Source: Desulfosporosinus fructosivorans (lineage in GTDB: Bacteria > Bacillota > Desulfitobacteriia > Desulfitobacteriales > Desulfitobacteriaceae). From it: a stretch of 64,000 nt of DNA. Location: the NCBI RefSeq assembly GCF_004766045.1, contig NZ_SPQQ01000011.1:1-64000 (forward strand), read 5' to 3'. Positions within the stretch are counted from its first letter, which is position 1. Each line of letters begins with the position of its first letter. Below are positions 43,704 to 50,932 of the stretch, piece after piece. The notes under the pieces were generated by a model, which saw nothing but the letters and a program-made list of their open reading frames with translations, was not told where the DNA came from and searched no databases. A program made the translations under genes and the position numbers.

Positions 43704-45770
43704 ATGAGCATTGGTAAAAAGATCTTATTATCTCTTCTGGGATTATCCTTATTGGTCACCCTCTTGTTGTGTGCGGTTTCCATTTATGGATTTTATGATA
43801 TTAAAGCAACCTTTCAGGAAGAAAACAAAGTGGCGATTGACGAACTCTACGAGAAAAATGTCACTGAAATTACGAAAAGTAGTTCTAAGCTGGCTGTTTC
43901 TCTGGCAGATTATTATGCACAGACCATTAACATAAATTTTGAGAGAATTATGGGCGAACTTAATACGCTCAAGGGTGATATTGAAACCCTCTATAATAAT
44001 GGCGGAACCAACAGCCCTATCGCTCTCCGCAGACATCAGGAGTATATTATCTCACAGGCAGCAAACATCAATGCAGAGGAAGTTCGTCAAACCCTTAAAG
44101 TCTTGAGTGCGACGACACCCATGTTCGATAATATATTGAGCATTGAGCCGAATATTTCGTTGGCCTACCTTGTCCTAGAAAATGGGATGGCTATTTCAAG
44201 CACTAATATCTTTTATGAGTCAGTAGAAAAATCAGATATGCGTACGAGAAGCTGGTATAAGGATGCTGTCGCTGCAGGCACTAGTCGCTGGTCGGATCTT
44301 TACATAGGTACAGATTCCAGAAACTATATCACTTGCGCCACTCCGATTTATGACAAACAGGGTACCCTCCTTGGGGTGCTGGCCTTTGATCTTCGCGTCA
44401 GTGAAATCTCGGAAAAGACTCTCAACGTAAAAAATAGTTCCTTTATATCAGCCTTTATCATGAGCAGGCAGGGAACCGTGTTACTCAGCTCTCAGGGCAT
44501 AAAAGAAACGGAAAACGAGTCGTTTTTTAAAAAGTTTATCAGTAGCATTGATTTAAAAACCGCAATGTCAGCCTATTATTCCGACGATCGCTCCATCATC
44601 GGCTATGCCCAGATTAAATCCACGGATTGGCTTATGGTTACGGTGCTGGATTATGACGTGATGATGGCACCGGTGCAGTCAGTCGCTGACTCGGTATCCA
44701 ATACTGGGGCTAAAATGGAACAGGTGATTATCGATGAAACCCAGAAGGTCTTTATTATTTTCCTGATTATCATTCTTCTTCTCTTAATTCTGGTCTTCAT
44801 GACTTCCACTCGTCTGAGCAAGTCGATTACAAAGCCTGTAGGAATATTGGCCGACGGAGCAAAGATAATTGGGGACGGCAATCTGGACTATGAATTCGCA
44901 GACCTCGGTACGGATGAGATGGGTATGCTAGCCGCCACGTTTAATGGCATGACCCTTCGCCTAAAAGAGTACATGGGACAGGTCGCAAAATCGGCAGCAG
45001 AAAAGCAGAGACTGGAATCTGAGCTTGACGTAGCTAGAAATATTCAGCTTGGCATGTTACCTAAGATGATTGACTGCCCAGGCTATGATGTCACCGGCAT
45101 GATGCTTCCGGCCAAGGAGGTAGGGGGAGATTTCTATGATTTCTTCATGGTTGGCGAGGATAAACTCTGTTTCGTCGTTGCCGATGTTTCAGGAAAAGGA
45201 GTCGGCGCAGCCCTGTTTATGACGGTCGCTAAAATGGTCATCAAAACTGCGGCCCAAGCAAATACCGGAACAGTTGATGAGCTTTTGTGCATGGCCAACA
45301 ACTTGCTCTGTGAGGAAAATCCTGCCCAATTATTCGTGACGGCGTATGTGGGAATCATGGATCTAGAGACAGGAGAGGTTTCTTACGCCTGCGCAGGGCA
45401 TAATCCTCCGGTTATCATGCACAGAGATGGTACGGTTGAATTCATTCCAATCAAACATAAACTTCCTCTTGCAGCGATGGAAGGAATCAACTATCCGATC
45501 ATGCACATGCAACTTCTGGAAGGGGAGACCTTTGTCTTATATACCGATGGCGTTACAGAAGCAACCAATAAGGACAATGAACTGTACGGGGATGCACGGT
45601 TGCTAGAGATTGTGAAGGCGGTACGAGTATCGTCCATCCATGAGGTAGTTAAGGGAATCAAAGCGGATGTGGATATATTTGTCGGTGAAGCACCACAATT
45701 CGATGATATTACCATTATGGCAATTCGAAAAATAAGCCGAGAAAAGAGAGAACCTCAAGATGAGAAGTAG
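43704..45770 (+). CDS. sensor PP2C phosphatase (dCache-HAMP-SpoIIE/RsbU)
   Basis: This 688-residue protein has two transmembrane helices (about residues 6-28 and 350-372) around an extracytoplasmic dCache-like sensor, then HAMP (TRLSKSITKPVGILADGAKI), a helical linker and a PP2C domain (about 450-680: AKEVGGDFYDFF, ADVSGKGVGAALFM, YTDGVTEATN). It should sense an external ligand and dephosphorylate the STAS protein. The ATG at 43704 has GGCGGAGG upstream. It overlaps the next gene by 11 bp. Confidence 0.9.
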   Translation: MSIGKKILLSLLGLSLLVTLLLCAVSIYGFYDIKATFQEENKVAIDELYEKNVTEITKSSSKLAVSLADYYAQTININFERIMGELNTLKGDIETLYNNGGTNSPIALRRHQEYIISQAANINAEEVRQTLKVLSATTPMFDNILSIEPNISLAYLVLENGMAISSTNIFYESVEKSDMRTRSWYKDAVAAGTSRWSDLYIGTDSRNYITCATPIYDKQGTLLGVLAFDLRVSEISEKTLNVKNSSFISAFIMSRQGTVLLSSQGIKETENESFFKKFISSIDLKTAMSAYYSDDRSIIGYAQIKSTDWLMVTVLDYDVMMAPVQSVADSVSNTGAKMEQVIIDETQKVFIIFLIIILLLLILVFMTSTRLSKSITKPVGILADGAKIIGDGNLDYEFADLGTDEMGMLAATFNGMTLRLKEYMGQVAKSAAEKQRLESELDVARNIQLGMLPKMIDCPGYDVTGMMLPAKEVGGDFYDFFMVGEDKLCFVVADVSGKGVGAALFMTVAKMVIKTAAQANTGTVDELLCMANNLLCEENPAQLFVTAYVGIMDLETGEVSYACAGHNPPVIMHRDGTVEFIPIKHKLPLAAMEGINYPIMHMQLLEGETFVLYTDGVTEATNKDNELYGDARLLEIVKAVRVSSIHEVVKGIKADVDIFVGEAPQFDDITIMAIRKISREKREPQDEK

Positions 45771-47148
45771 AGCAAAAGACTTGATCTATCATCATTTTAT
45801 CGATAAGTTTCTTGGAAAAACGGGGCAGTATGTGGGCGTTGAAATCGAAATGCCTGTGGTGAATTTGGATAAGAAACCAGTGGAACCAGACTTTGCGCAA
45901 GCCATGTTTGAGCTATTAGTCGATCGGTTTGATTTCAGGCCTGCCAAATTCACGCTTGAGGGCTTTCCGATCGCAGTCGTCAAGGACAATGGCGATAGCT
46001 GTTCCTTTGAAACGAGCCTTAACACCCTTGAATTCTCAATGGGGAGAAAACGAAGTATCCAGGAAATCGCTGCTAGTTTTTATAACTATTTAGGGGCTTT
46101 GAAAAAGCTGGAGAAGAAACATAATTATCGCATATGCGGCATGGGAACCAATCCATATGCGCAGTATGCCAATAGTACACCGCTGAATACGCCATCAATG
46201 ATGGCAAAGTCTGAGTTCTTAAAGAGATTCACGACCCATCATGACGGAGAAATTTTTCATTCATTTTCTGCGTCAACCCAGACGCATCTTGACATAAGCC
46301 TGCCTGCACTGCCGGATCGCTTGAACCTCTTGGGGAAGTTAGCCTTTGTGGATGGACTGCTTTTTGCGAATTCCCTTCCCTTTCCCCATGAACAAACCAG
46401 CGCTTGGCAAGCGAAGCTTCCCTTAAACCTGCGCCAAGAACTGGAAAACCCTACTGTGTGTTTCCGCGATACACTCTGGAGGTTATGTGAATCACCGAAT
46501 ACAGAGGCCTATGATCAGGAATACCGATCGCTTGAGGAGGTTGTAAATCGCTTGATGGACCTCAAACTCTTTGTAGTCAGTGATGGTAAGGATAGATTTA
46601 AACCAATCCAACCCGTTGAATTTTCCAAGTATTTTGCAGACCACAATAATTTAGAGGAAGACATCGTATGCTTTCGCTCCCTTGAACCGATTGCAGTCAG
46701 CAAATATGGAACCATTGAAATAAGGCAAACTTGCACCCAACCTCTGGCAGAGATTTTTATACCCACTGCTTTTTACACGGGCATTTCAGAAAACCAGCGA
46801 AAGGCTAGGGCATTAGTCGATGATTTTTGGAGAGAAAACAAGCTGGAAATGACCAACTCAGAACTGCGGCGTAAGGCAGTTTGCCAAGAAACGATTGTAC
46901 AGCAAGCAACGATGAACCATTTTCTAACTAACTTGGTGGCTATTGCCTGGGAAGGACTGAAAAAACGAAATTTCGGTGAAGAGAATTGTTTGGGACGTCT
47001 TATCAAGGGGAATAATTTAATGGAAAGTCCTGCCAAACGGCAAATACGTTTACTGAAAGATGGTTTGGACTACCGGGATCTTATTTTAGCGTATAGCGAA
47101 GTCGAAGAAAAAAGGGAAAGGAGAGAACCCGATGGACTATCACCATAA
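45760..47148 (+). CDS. glutamate-cysteine-ligase-like carboxylate-amine ligase
   Basis: This 462-residue protein has the GshA/GCS2 fold: GQYVGVEIEMPVVNLD (the ExE metal site), DSCSFETSLNTLEFSMG, a later TQTHLDISLP, and GTIEIRQTCTQPL. It should join an amino group to a gamma-carboxylate at the cost of ATP. Whether it makes gamma-glutamylcysteine is not shown. It is embedded in a signalling operon (overlaps with both neighbours), which is unusual and suggests that its product feeds the signal or that it is a small-molecule synthetase of the pathway. Confidence 0.8.
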   Translation: MRSRAKDLIYHHFIDKFLGKTGQYVGVEIEMPVVNLDKKPVEPDFAQAMFELLVDRFDFRPAKFTLEGFPIAVVKDNGDSCSFETSLNTLEFSMGRKRSIQEIAASFYNYLGALKKLEKKHNYRICGMGTNPYAQYANSTPLNTPSMMAKSEFLKRFTTHHDGEIFHSFSASTQTHLDISLPALPDRLNLLGKLAFVDGLLFANSLPFPHEQTSAWQAKLPLNLRQELENPTVCFRDTLWRLCESPNTEAYDQEYRSLEEVVNRLMDLKLFVVSDGKDRFKPIQPVEFSKYFADHNNLEEDIVCFRSLEPIAVSKYGTIEIRQTCTQPLAEIFIPTAFYTGISENQRKARALVDDFWRENKLEMTNSELRRKAVCQETIVQQATMNHFLTNLVAIAWEGLKKRNFGEENCLGRLIKGNNLMESPAKRQIRLLKDGLDYRDLILAYSEVEEKRERREPDGLSP

Positions 47149-47536
47149 AAGAACACTAGCGGAGTTTAATTTAGAGCTGCTGAACAGGGAGATTGAAGCA
47201 CTTGGTGAAAAAAATGAACTATTATCGACCAAACTATTTACTATTCAGCTGATCATCGAAGAGCTTGTCACCAATATTTTGAAATATGGTAAACAAACAG
47301 GCGCAGATAATAGCATTGAAATTGAGATTCACACCGAAAAGGGGAAGAGCGTCCTAATAATATCTGACGATACAGATATTTTTAACCCACTTACGGCGAA
47401 AGAGCCCGATACAACCCTATCTGCAGAAGAGCGGGATATTGGAGGCCTTGGTCTTTTCCTGGTTCGGAAAAAAGTTCAATCCCTCTCGTATGAAAACACC
47501 AATGGCCTGAACATTGTAAGAGCTGTTATTTTGTAA
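47132..47536 (+). CDS. RsbW-like HATPase, anti-sigma-factor kinase
   Basis: This 134-residue protein is a complete GHKL HATPase with N-box LIIEELVTNILKYGK, G1 ISDDTDIFNPL and G2 GGLGLFLVRKKV. It is the RsbW/SpoIIAB class. With the STAS protein and PP2C it makes a full partner switch. It overlaps the ligase gene by 17 bp. No matching sigma factor of the sigma-B class is in the window; the ECF factor at 37606 is a possible but unproven target. Confidence 0.85.
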   Translation: MDYHHKRTLAEFNLELLNREIEALGEKNELLSTKLFTIQLIIEELVTNILKYGKQTGADNSIEIEIHTEKGKSVLIISDDTDIFNPLTAKEPDTTLSAEERDIGGLGLFLVRKKVQSLSYENTNGLNIVRAVIL

Positions 47537-47718
47537 CATTGCACCGCCGAGAAGGATTAAATACCAAGGACGAGTGGACAGTAAACCTGTCCCCGCGAAT
47601 GCGAATACTGCTAGAAGGCTCAACTAATGATGGTGAACAGTTTAATTTCAGCCTACCAATGGTTTATTAGAGCAATTGAATTTAAGGAGATCCAAGAAAA
47701 TTTGAAGGTACACAAAAA

Positions 47719-47752
47719 ACAAGGTGATCCGCGCAATGCGTGGATCACCTTG
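47719..47752 (+). terminator. intrinsic terminator
   Basis: ACAAGGTGATCC and GGATCACCTTGT pair perfectly over 12 bp, with GCGC/GCGT extending the stem, followed by TTGACTTG. It ends the partner-switch operon and lies before repeat R4. Confidence 0.75.
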
Positions 47753-47820
47753 TTTGACTTGAGTCATTCTTGTCTTACAATAAGACACATTTGTTTTGCA
47801 CGCGGCAAATACAAAAATTC

Positions 47821-47902
47821 TCACACCATGTGTCGAATAGACCGCAGATTATTTCAAAAATCATCACCCCGGTGTGATTTTTCTGTCGAAAGACCTATGG
47901 TA
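47821..47902 (+). repeat. R repeat, copy 4
   Basis: The left palindrome reads CACACCATGTG. The ATCACCCCGGTGTGAT box and GTCGAAAGACCTATGGTA are unchanged. It precedes a deletion scar and U promoter copy 5. Confidence 0.8.
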
Positions 47903-47914
47903 CGATGTTTTTGA

Positions 47915-47966
47915 GATGAAACCGGCTTCGTGGAAGTAACAACTGCATATGAAAATTTTTTTAGAA
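47915..47966 (+). pseudogene. deletion scar: end of the second NHLM ABC gene
   Basis: GATGAAACCGGCTTCGTGGA and the codons DETGFVEVTTAY match the last codons of the second ABC gene (35799-35838), followed by its trailer. Everything from HlyD to this point is missing. Confidence 0.88.
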
Positions 47967-47971
47967 AATAC

Positions 47972-48000
47972 CTAACGCTTTCGAATTTCCAGCGAATAAA
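47972..48000 (+). promoter_or_regulatory. U promoter, copy 5
   Basis: CTAACGCTTTC and GCGAATAAA at the same 16-nt spacing, although the middle of the element differs from copies 1-4. It lies 32 nt before precursor 10. Confidence 0.65.
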
Positions 48001-48032
48001 AGTATGTAATCAAATTTAAGGAGGAAACAGTT

Positions 48033-48323
48033 ATGAGTGAAGAAAACAAGAAACAAGCCGAGGAACTGAAAGACGGAGATATGGAGCGGGTGTCCGGAGG
48101 CTATACCGATCCCCTTAGTGGAAAAGGTCACTATGCTAAAAATCCCCCCATCCAATCGACGTTCTATTGCAGCTGCGGTGCGGCGCGTAGTGCCGGCAAA
48201 GGTCCAAACTGGTTCCATGATAATTACTCGAATAATAAAAAAGACTGTCCTTATTTCGAATCTGTAGGAGAATCATATCTGATACGCATCTGCGGTAATT
48301 GCTATTATTTGACACATTACTAA
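48033..48323 (+). CDS. RiPP-like precursor 10, CxxC-tail core
   Basis: This 96-residue peptide has a leader MSEENKKQAEELKDGDMERV ending in SGG. The core has FYCSCGAARSAGKG, KKDCPYFESVG and RICGNCYYLTHY, the second core class. AAGGAGG precedes the ATG. An IS200-like fragment and a broken copy of the sigma gene follow, so its downstream partners have been lost. Confidence 0.78.
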   Translation: MSEENKKQAEELKDGDMERVSGGYTDPLSGKGHYAKNPPIQSTFYCSCGAARSAGKGPNWFHDNYSNNKKDCPYFESVGESYLIRICGNCYYLTHY

Positions 48324-48324
48324 T

Positions 48325-48450
48325 AAAGGAAAAATCACCGGACCGCCCGTTCAACGGGTGGTTTGATATTGGCCCTGTAAGGGCATGAATCATCAGTGCG
48401 CTTTTTCCTTTTAAGTATCCCATAAACTCGGAGACACTTTGCTTGGGCGG
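48325..48450 (-). mobile_element. IS200/IS605-type remnant with TnpA fragment and hairpins
   Basis: On the minus strand the frame PPKQSVSEFMGYLKGKSALM is the central motif of IS200/IS605 TnpA (Y1 transposase). Only about 20 codons remain. Two hairpins (ACCGCCCGTT/AACGGGTGGT at 48342-48362, GCCCT/AGGGC at 48372-48384) lie next to it and are enclosed by AAAGGAAAAA and TTTTTCCTTT. It is a deletion derivative and not active by itself. Confidence 0.65.
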
Positions 48451-48604
48451 CAGGTGGACCCGCTGTCGGACAACGGCTGAAAAAGCTTGAGGACGGCTAT
48501 GAATAATACCGCAACGAATAGAAGGGTTACGTCGGAACAGATTTACCACGACTTTAAAGAGCAGGTTTGTAAGTATGGTGTTAATGGTCAGGCCTGTTAA
48601 GCTT
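48444..48604 (+). pseudogene. deletion scar: small protein and sigma 5' ends joined to LuxR 3' end
   Basis: Bases 48444-48507 match the end of the small leader-like gene (37552-37613). ATG at 48499 starts a 33-codon frame with 27 codons of the sigma factor (MNNTATNRRVTSEQIYHDF). At 48577 it jumps to GGTGTTAATGGTCAGGCCTG, the 3' part of the LuxR gene (38222-38248). Most of both regulators is missing from this copy. Confidence 0.88.
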
Positions 48605-48766
48605 AAGAGATTATTACAGACACAAAAATTTCGATTGGAACACAAAAATATATTCTGAGGCCTACGCAAGAAAATATGGAAGGTATATGCCACAGTTTTG
48701 CTTTTCGTATTTTTGTTCTAACAAAAAGCCATCGGTTTCATTTGCAACATTGCATCTCTTTATTCA

Positions 48767-48848
48767 TCATACCCTGTGTCGAATAGCAGGCAGATTATTT
48801 TAAAGATCATCACCCCGGTGTGATTTTTCTGTCGAAAGATATATGGTA
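48767..48848 (+). repeat. R repeat, copy 5
   Basis: The left part is altered (TCATACCCTGTGTCGAATAG). The ATCACCCCGGTGTGAT box is kept, and TGTCGAAAGATATATGGTA carries two changes. It precedes the NHLP precursor. Confidence 0.78.
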
Positions 48849-48890
48849 AGCTTTTTATGATTTGTAGCAACAATTTATAGGGCGAAAAGT

Positions 48891-48908
48891 ATGACGAAAA
48901 AATACTAA
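48891..48908 (+). pseudogene. deletion scar: HlyD start in front of the NHLP precursor
   Basis: TTTGTAGCAACAATTTATAG and GCGAAAAGTATGA match the sequence before the HlyD-like ATG (30897-30930). After ATGACGAAAAAATAC the sequence stops and enters U promoter copy 6. Confidence 0.75.
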
Positions 48909-48933
48909 CACTTTTGCATCTCGTGCGAATAAA
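48905..48933 (+). promoter_or_regulatory. U promoter, copy 6
   Basis: CTAACACTTTT and GCGAATAAA at the standard spacing, 32 nt before the NHLP precursor start. It extends the U promoter regulon to a precursor of a different leader family. Confidence 0.65.
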
Positions 48934-48965
48934 TGTCTGAAATCAAATTTAAGGAGGCTAACAAA

Positions 48966-49331
48966 ATGAGTAAAAACAAAAAGACCATGACCCGCGAGGA
49001 ACTCGAAAAGGAAATCATCAAGAAGGCGCAGGCAGACAAAGACTTCAAGGAAACGCTGGTGGCTAATCCAAAAGAAACTTCGAAGACGCAATTGGGTCTT
49101 CAAGTCCCTGAAGATGTCGAGGTTAAAGTTGTTGAGGAATCGGCTCAAGTGGTCTATTTGGTACAACCCTCTAATCCTGAGGAGTTAACTGATGAACAAT
49201 TGGAGGTCGTTTCTGGCGCGGGAGAGTATAACCCGCCAAACTGCGGCACTTGGTATTGTAGAGATCGGGGCGGGGAGATTACGCCGCCCCGATGCTCTCC
49301 TTATTATTGTTCACAATATGCCTATTGCTGA
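48966..49331 (+). CDS. NHLP-type RiPP precursor (nitrile-hydratase-like leader)
   Basis: This 121-residue peptide has an NHLP leader (TREELEKEIIKKAQADKDF, ANPKETSKTQLGLQVPEDVE, ELTDEQLEVVSGAG). The core is short and rich in Pro, Tyr and Cys: NPPNCGTWYC, then CSPYYCSQYAYC, with five cysteines. AAGGAGG lies before the ATG; the frame to 48933 has no such site. The radical SAM/SPASM gene starts 89 bp later. Thioether crosslinking from Cys is the probable modification, and the NHLM exporters fit this leader. The exact product is unknown. Confidence 0.85.
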   Translation: MSKNKKTMTREELEKEIIKKAQADKDFKETLVANPKETSKTQLGLQVPEDVEVKVVEESAQVVYLVQPSNPEELTDEQLEVVSGAGEYNPPNCGTWYCRDRGGEITPPRCSPYYCSQYAYC

Positions 49332-49420
49332 AGTGCCTCGAAACGAACACCGTCCAACGACAAGACCGACGATGATAGGCTGTTTTTAATATTAGGCCGT
49401 TTTTAAGGAGCTGAAATACA

Positions 49421-50815
49421 ATAAAACCATCCATATACAACTTTATCTGGCCTACTGACGTCTCGGATAAGGTAATACTTTTTAACAGTCTGACCACTTC
49501 GCTGGCTGAAGTGAAGAATACTCACATAGATTTGCTGAACCTTCAGCAGTTTGACTACGATACCCTGCCTGCAGACACGAAGCAGTTTATCGACGGGCTA
49601 AAGCAGGGGGGATACGTCCTGGATGACGCAGTCGATGAACTGAAAATATTGAAGTTCGCCTATAACAGCAGTAAATACAACCGGATGGGTTTGAGACTTA
49701 CCATCGCCCCCACCCTGAGATGCAACTTTGCCTGCAACTATTGCTATGAACAATCGGAAGAAAACCAGGGCAAAAGGGATGGTCAAAATGCTTTCATGCC
49801 GGAGAACGTGCAGCAAGAGTTGCTGAAGTATATTGAGCTGGCGGCCAAAACAGTAAACTTTGTATTCATAACATGGTACGGTGGCGAGCCGCTCTTGGAC
49901 AAAGAAATCATCTTTGACCTGACACAGAAAATTATTGCTATCACCGAAGAAAACAAGATTGGTTATTCCGCCGGAATGATTACCAACGGCTACCTGCTTA
50001 CCAAAGACCCGGACGTGGTGCAAAAGCTAAAAGACAGCCGGATAGAAACTTTCCAGATTACGCTTGACGGGCCGCCAGCTGTGCATAATAGCCGAAGGAT
50101 GCTTAAGGGTGATGGCGGTCCAACCTTCGACCGGGTTCTGGAAGGCATCAAGTTGCTAACGGCCAATGAACTGGAAGTATCTCTACGAGTTAATGTAGAC
50201 CGTTCCAATATGGACGGAGCATTGAAACTCCTGGATATATTAGAGGAAAACAATTTAAAGGACATAGCTATCCACCTGGGCCACGTTTCAGCCGATACGG
50301 CGGGCTGCAAGTCCATCGAAAGCTCCTGTGCAACCATGGAAGAATTCACGGTATTGAACCAAACCTTCCACGAGACATTGCGGCAAAGAGACTTCAAAAT
50401 AGGTCAAATGCCCTATTATCCCCGTATTGCCTATGCCTGTGGAGCCAACCGGATGAACGCCTTTGTTCTCGACCCAGACGGCGACATGTACAAGTGCTGG
50501 TCTGAAATAGGCGACAAGCCTGTCCGTATCGGTAACATTATGGACTTGAAACAACGGGGCAAGAATGAGCGCATGCATGAAATCCGCTGGCTCACCTGGG
50601 AACCTTTCGAGTATGCCGACTGCGTGGAATGCAAGATGCTGCCTATTTGCATGGGAGGCTGCGGCTACCGGGCCATGTTCGTCAACAAAGACTGGCCCGA
50701 TTGCGCGGAATGGAAATATAGCCTGGAACATTATGTTAGGGCGCGGTTTAACCAGGAGAAGGAAATCATAAGCCACGGGGACGTTCCATTTGCCACCAAT
50801 CAACCAAACCTCTAA
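49421..50815 (+). CDS. radical SAM/SPASM peptide maturase
   Basis: The protein has 464 residues from the ATA at 49421. The radical SAM cluster site is CNFACNYCYEQ; an SPASM region follows with CGANRMNAF, MYKCWSEIG, ADCVECKMLPICMGGCGY and DCAEW, enough cysteines for two auxiliary iron-sulfur clusters. The frame is open from 49415 and begins IKPSIYNFIWPTD as family members do, with AAGGAG 10 nt before ATA, but no ATG, GTG or TTG is there. GTG at 49511 would lose 30 residues of the N-terminal domain and has no ribosome site. It is the likely modifier of the NHLP precursor. Confidence 0.82.
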   Translation: MKPSIYNFIWPTDVSDKVILFNSLTTSLAEVKNTHIDLLNLQQFDYDTLPADTKQFIDGLKQGGYVLDDAVDELKILKFAYNSSKYNRMGLRLTIAPTLRCNFACNYCYEQSEENQGKRDGQNAFMPENVQQELLKYIELAAKTVNFVFITWYGGEPLLDKEIIFDLTQKIIAITEENKIGYSAGMITNGYLLTKDPDVVQKLKDSRIETFQITLDGPPAVHNSRRMLKGDGGPTFDRVLEGIKLLTANELEVSLRVNVDRSNMDGALKLLDILEENNLKDIAIHLGHVSADTAGCKSIESSCATMEEFTVLNQTFHETLRQRDFKIGQMPYYPRIAYACGANRMNAFVLDPDGDMYKCWSEIGDKPVRIGNIMDLKQRGKNERMHEIRWLTWEPFEYADCVECKMLPICMGGCGYRAMFVNKDWPDCAEWKYSLEHYVRARFNQEKEIISHGDVPFATNQPNL

Positions 50816-50932
50816 ATCCGATCTGATATTCTCCGTCCTATACCTAAAACTCTACTGAGCTGACGATTGCTCACACCTATAGAAAAGAGTTTAAGTTCAT
50901 AGAGAGAAATTTACTGATGTGTATTAAAAGAG

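Noticed and set aside
20983..48848. R repeats as a CRISPR array
   Set aside because: The five copies are 0.9-11 kb apart with genes between, not regularly spaced with short spacers, and no cas gene is present.
21155..48933. U elements as a structured RNA or riboswitch
   Set aside because: In copies 1, 2 and 4 the middle can form a 5-6 bp hairpin with an apparent compensatory change (AATCT/AGATT against GCATCT/AGATGC). Copies 3, 5 and 6 cannot form it, while the outer boxes and the 29-bp length are constant, which fits a promoter better.
21231..49331. Lanthipeptide, YcaO or lasso-peptide cluster
   Set aside because: No LanM, LanB/C, YcaO or lasso cyclase motif was found. The only modifying enzyme candidate is the radical SAM/SPASM protein.
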